DNA of 15,983 nt from Lachnospiraceae bacterium. GTDB lineage: Bacteria > Bacillota > Clostridia > Lachnospirales > Lachnospiraceae. Under the pieces are notes generated by a model. It saw nothing but the letters and a program-made list of their open reading frames with translations. It was not told the origin of the DNA and made no database searches. The stretch is taken from the NCBI GenBank assembly GCA_003484785.1, contig DNAD01000039.1:1-15983 (forward strand), in the 5' to 3' direction. This document shows, piece by piece, positions 14,708 through 15,983 of the stretch. A program made the position numbers and the translations under genes. How positions within the stretch are numbered: the stretch's first letter is position 1; every line of letters begins with the position of its first letter.

Positions 14708-15259
14708 TTATACTTTAAGAATATCTTTGGATTTCTCATCGATCATATCATCAATGATCTTAATATACTTATCGGTAAGCTTCTGAAGCTCGTCAACAAG
14801 CTCGTCCACCTCGTCCTCGGAGACATCGGCCTTACCCAGTTTCTTAAAGGCATCGTTGCCATCCCTTCTTATATTACGTATGGCGACCTTATCCGCCTCT
14901 CCCTTTTTCTTGACCTCCTTGACAAGCTCCTTTCTTCTCTCCTCCGTAAGTTCGGGGAATACAAGCCTGATAACGGATCCGTCGTTTGTGGGATTGATCC
15001 CCAGATCCGAGGCCTGAATGGCCTTTTCAACCTCTTTAAGAAGCGACTTGTCCCAGGGCTGTATCTGTAAAAGCCTTGCCTCGGGTATTGAAATATTACC
15101 TACCTGTACAACGGGAGTAGGCGTTCCGTAATAGTTCACCTTTATATTGTCAAGCACATGAGGATTCGCTCTTCCCGCCCTGATAGTGTTATACTCAAAA
15201 CTAAGATGATCTATTGTCTTTTTCATCCTGTCCTCATACTCATTAAGTCTCTCATTCAT
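14708..15259 (-). CDS. frr: Ribosome recycling factor
   Basis: This 183-residue cytosolic protein works with EF-G to split ribosomes after termination; family members are about 185 residues. Characteristic segments include RAGRANPHVLDNIKVNYYGT near 28-47, NISIPEARLLQIQPWDKS near 57-74, and NPTNDGSVIRLVFPELTEER near 92-111. The helical, charged C-terminal part (ERRKELVKEVKKKGEADKVA) matches the coiled three-helix domain. The ATG is preceded by GGAGGG about nine bases upstream and lies 26 bp after pyrH, the standard arrangement in Firmicutes. Confidence 0.97.
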   Translation of the reverse strand: MNERLNEYEDRMKKTIDHLSFEYNTIRAGRANPHVLDNIKVNYYGTPTPVVQVGNISIPEARLLQIQPWDKSLLKEVEKAIQASDLGINPTNDGSVIRLVFPELTEERRKELVKEVKKKGEADKVAIRNIRRDGNDAFKKLGKADVSEDEVDELVDELQKLTDKYIKIIDDMIDEKSKDILKV

Positions 15260-15285
15260 GATCGTAACCCTCCTGCCTCTGTTTA

Positions 15286-15981
15286 TTATACCGTGATCTC
15301 TGTTCCGTTGAATCTTCCGTTGATCGTATTGATTATGCTGTCCTTTTCGTTCAGGCTGAAAACATACATGGGGACGTGATTTTCCATTGCCATTATGGAA
15401 GCCGTTAGATCCACAACCTGAAGCTGTTTCTCTATTACCTCCCCGATGGATATCCTGTCATATCTCTTCGCCGAAGGATTGACCCTGGGATCCGAATCAT
15501 AGACTCCGTCCACGGCCTTTGCCAGCAGCACTGCATCCGCGTCTACCTCCACCGCTCGTAAAATAACACCTGTGTCTGTGGAGAAGAAGGGGTGTCCGGT
15601 ACCTCCCGCAAAAAATACCACCATTTTCTTTGAGAAGTACTTGTTTGCCCTGTCCTTGGAGAACAGCTTGGTAAAGGAACCCACCTCAAAGGGAGTGAGT
15701 ATGCTTGTCATCATCCCTTCGCTGCGGAACAGCTCCGATACGTAGATGCAGTTCATCACGGTGGCCAGCATTCCGATCTGATCTGCCTTGGTCCTGTCTA
15801 TGCTGTCGTTCGTGCGTCCGCGCCAGAAATTACCTCCGCCGATCACTATCCCGACTTCACAGCCCTGATCCGAAATAGCCTTAACCTGCTTTGCGACCAT
15901 GGTGACAACGCTGTCATCAAAGCCTGTTTTTTTGTCACCGGCCAAAGCCTCTCCGCTTAGCTTAAGTAATACGCGCTTCAT
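15286..15981 (-). CDS. pyrH: Uridylate kinase (UMP kinase)
   Basis: This 231-residue cytosolic enzyme (EC 2.7.4.22) phosphorylates UMP to UDP in pyrimidine synthesis; bacterial forms belong to the amino acid kinase fold. MKRVLLKLSGEALAG gives the N-terminal phosphate-binding motif, GGGNFWRG the UMP/ATP site at about 48-55, DQIGMLATVMN follows, and GGTGHPFFSTDTG and LLAKAVDGVYDSDP mark the catalytic and nucleotide-binding region. The ATG lies two bases inside the window edge, so its ribosome binding site cannot be seen, but the N-terminus matches the family. Upstream neighbours in related genomes are usually rpsB and tsf; they are not in the window. Confidence 0.95.
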   Translation of the reverse strand: MKRVLLKLSGEALAGDKKTGFDDSVVTMVAKQVKAISDQGCEVGIVIGGGNFWRGRTNDSIDRTKADQIGMLATVMNCIYVSELFRSEGMMTSILTPFEVGSFTKLFSKDRANKYFSKKMVVFFAGGTGHPFFSTDTGVILRAVEVDADAVLLAKAVDGVYDSDPRVNPSAKRYDRISIGEVIEKQLQVVDLTASIMAMENHVPMYVFSLNEKDSIINTINGRFNGTEITV

Positions 15982-15983
15982 AA

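Overview
The window looks like chromosome from a Gram-positive anaerobe of the Clostridia, most likely a Lachnospiraceae-type organism. The evidence is the conserved order pyrH-frr-uppS-cdsA-dxr-rseP, strong GGAGG ribosome binding sites before most genes, signal peptides and a lipobox of Gram-positive style, and moderate GC content. The assignment is inferred from gene order and sequence style, not from a database search. Eleven of the twelve genes lie on the minus strand. The exception is one acetolactate decarboxylase gene.

Reading in the direction of minus-strand transcription, 15981 to 10752 is a housekeeping run: UMP kinase (pyrH), ribosome recycling factor (frr), undecaprenyl diphosphate synthase (uppS), CDP-diglyceride synthase (cdsA), DXP reductoisomerase (dxr) and a site-2 protease (rseP). 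Junctions are tight (1-nt gap uppS/cdsA, ATGA overlap dxr/rseP), except for an 86 to 101 nt frr-uppS gap that holds a terminator-like hairpin. A 60-nt imperfect inverted repeat followed by a T tract after rseP probably ends the run.

From 10588 to 6246 there is a second unit with its own near-consensus sigma-A promoter. It encodes a small eukaryote-like Ser/Thr kinase whose C-terminal membrane helix has almost no outside tail, a 794-residue surface protein (signal peptide, Cys-rich and Ig-like domains, long Pro/Thr stalk, Gly-rich and acidic linker, one membrane helix, about 85-residue cytosolic tail), and a translationally coupled 307-residue membrane-anchored Ig-like protein. The kinase has no sensor of its own, so the two surface proteins are the obvious candidates to supply one. 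That is an inference.

From 6101 back to 4969 lie a lipoprotein-type alpha-acetolactate decarboxylase on the plus strand and a divergent promoter region with a 9-bp inverted sequence at both promoters. From 4968 to 105 a third minus-strand unit encodes a membrane-anchored type-B carboxylesterase homologue that has lost the nucleophile Ser and His and whose oxyanion loop has changed. Its 3' end overlaps, by 23 bp, the start of a 959-residue MscS-type channel with two large extracytoplasmic Cache/PAS-like sensor regions. This pseudo-esterase/sensor-channel pair and the kinase/Ig-stalk operon are the strongest candidates for undescribed systems here. A 36-nt hairpin repeat follows the stop codons of both the channel gene and the decarboxylase gene. 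No tRNA, rRNA, CRISPR array, insertion sequence or phage gene was seen.
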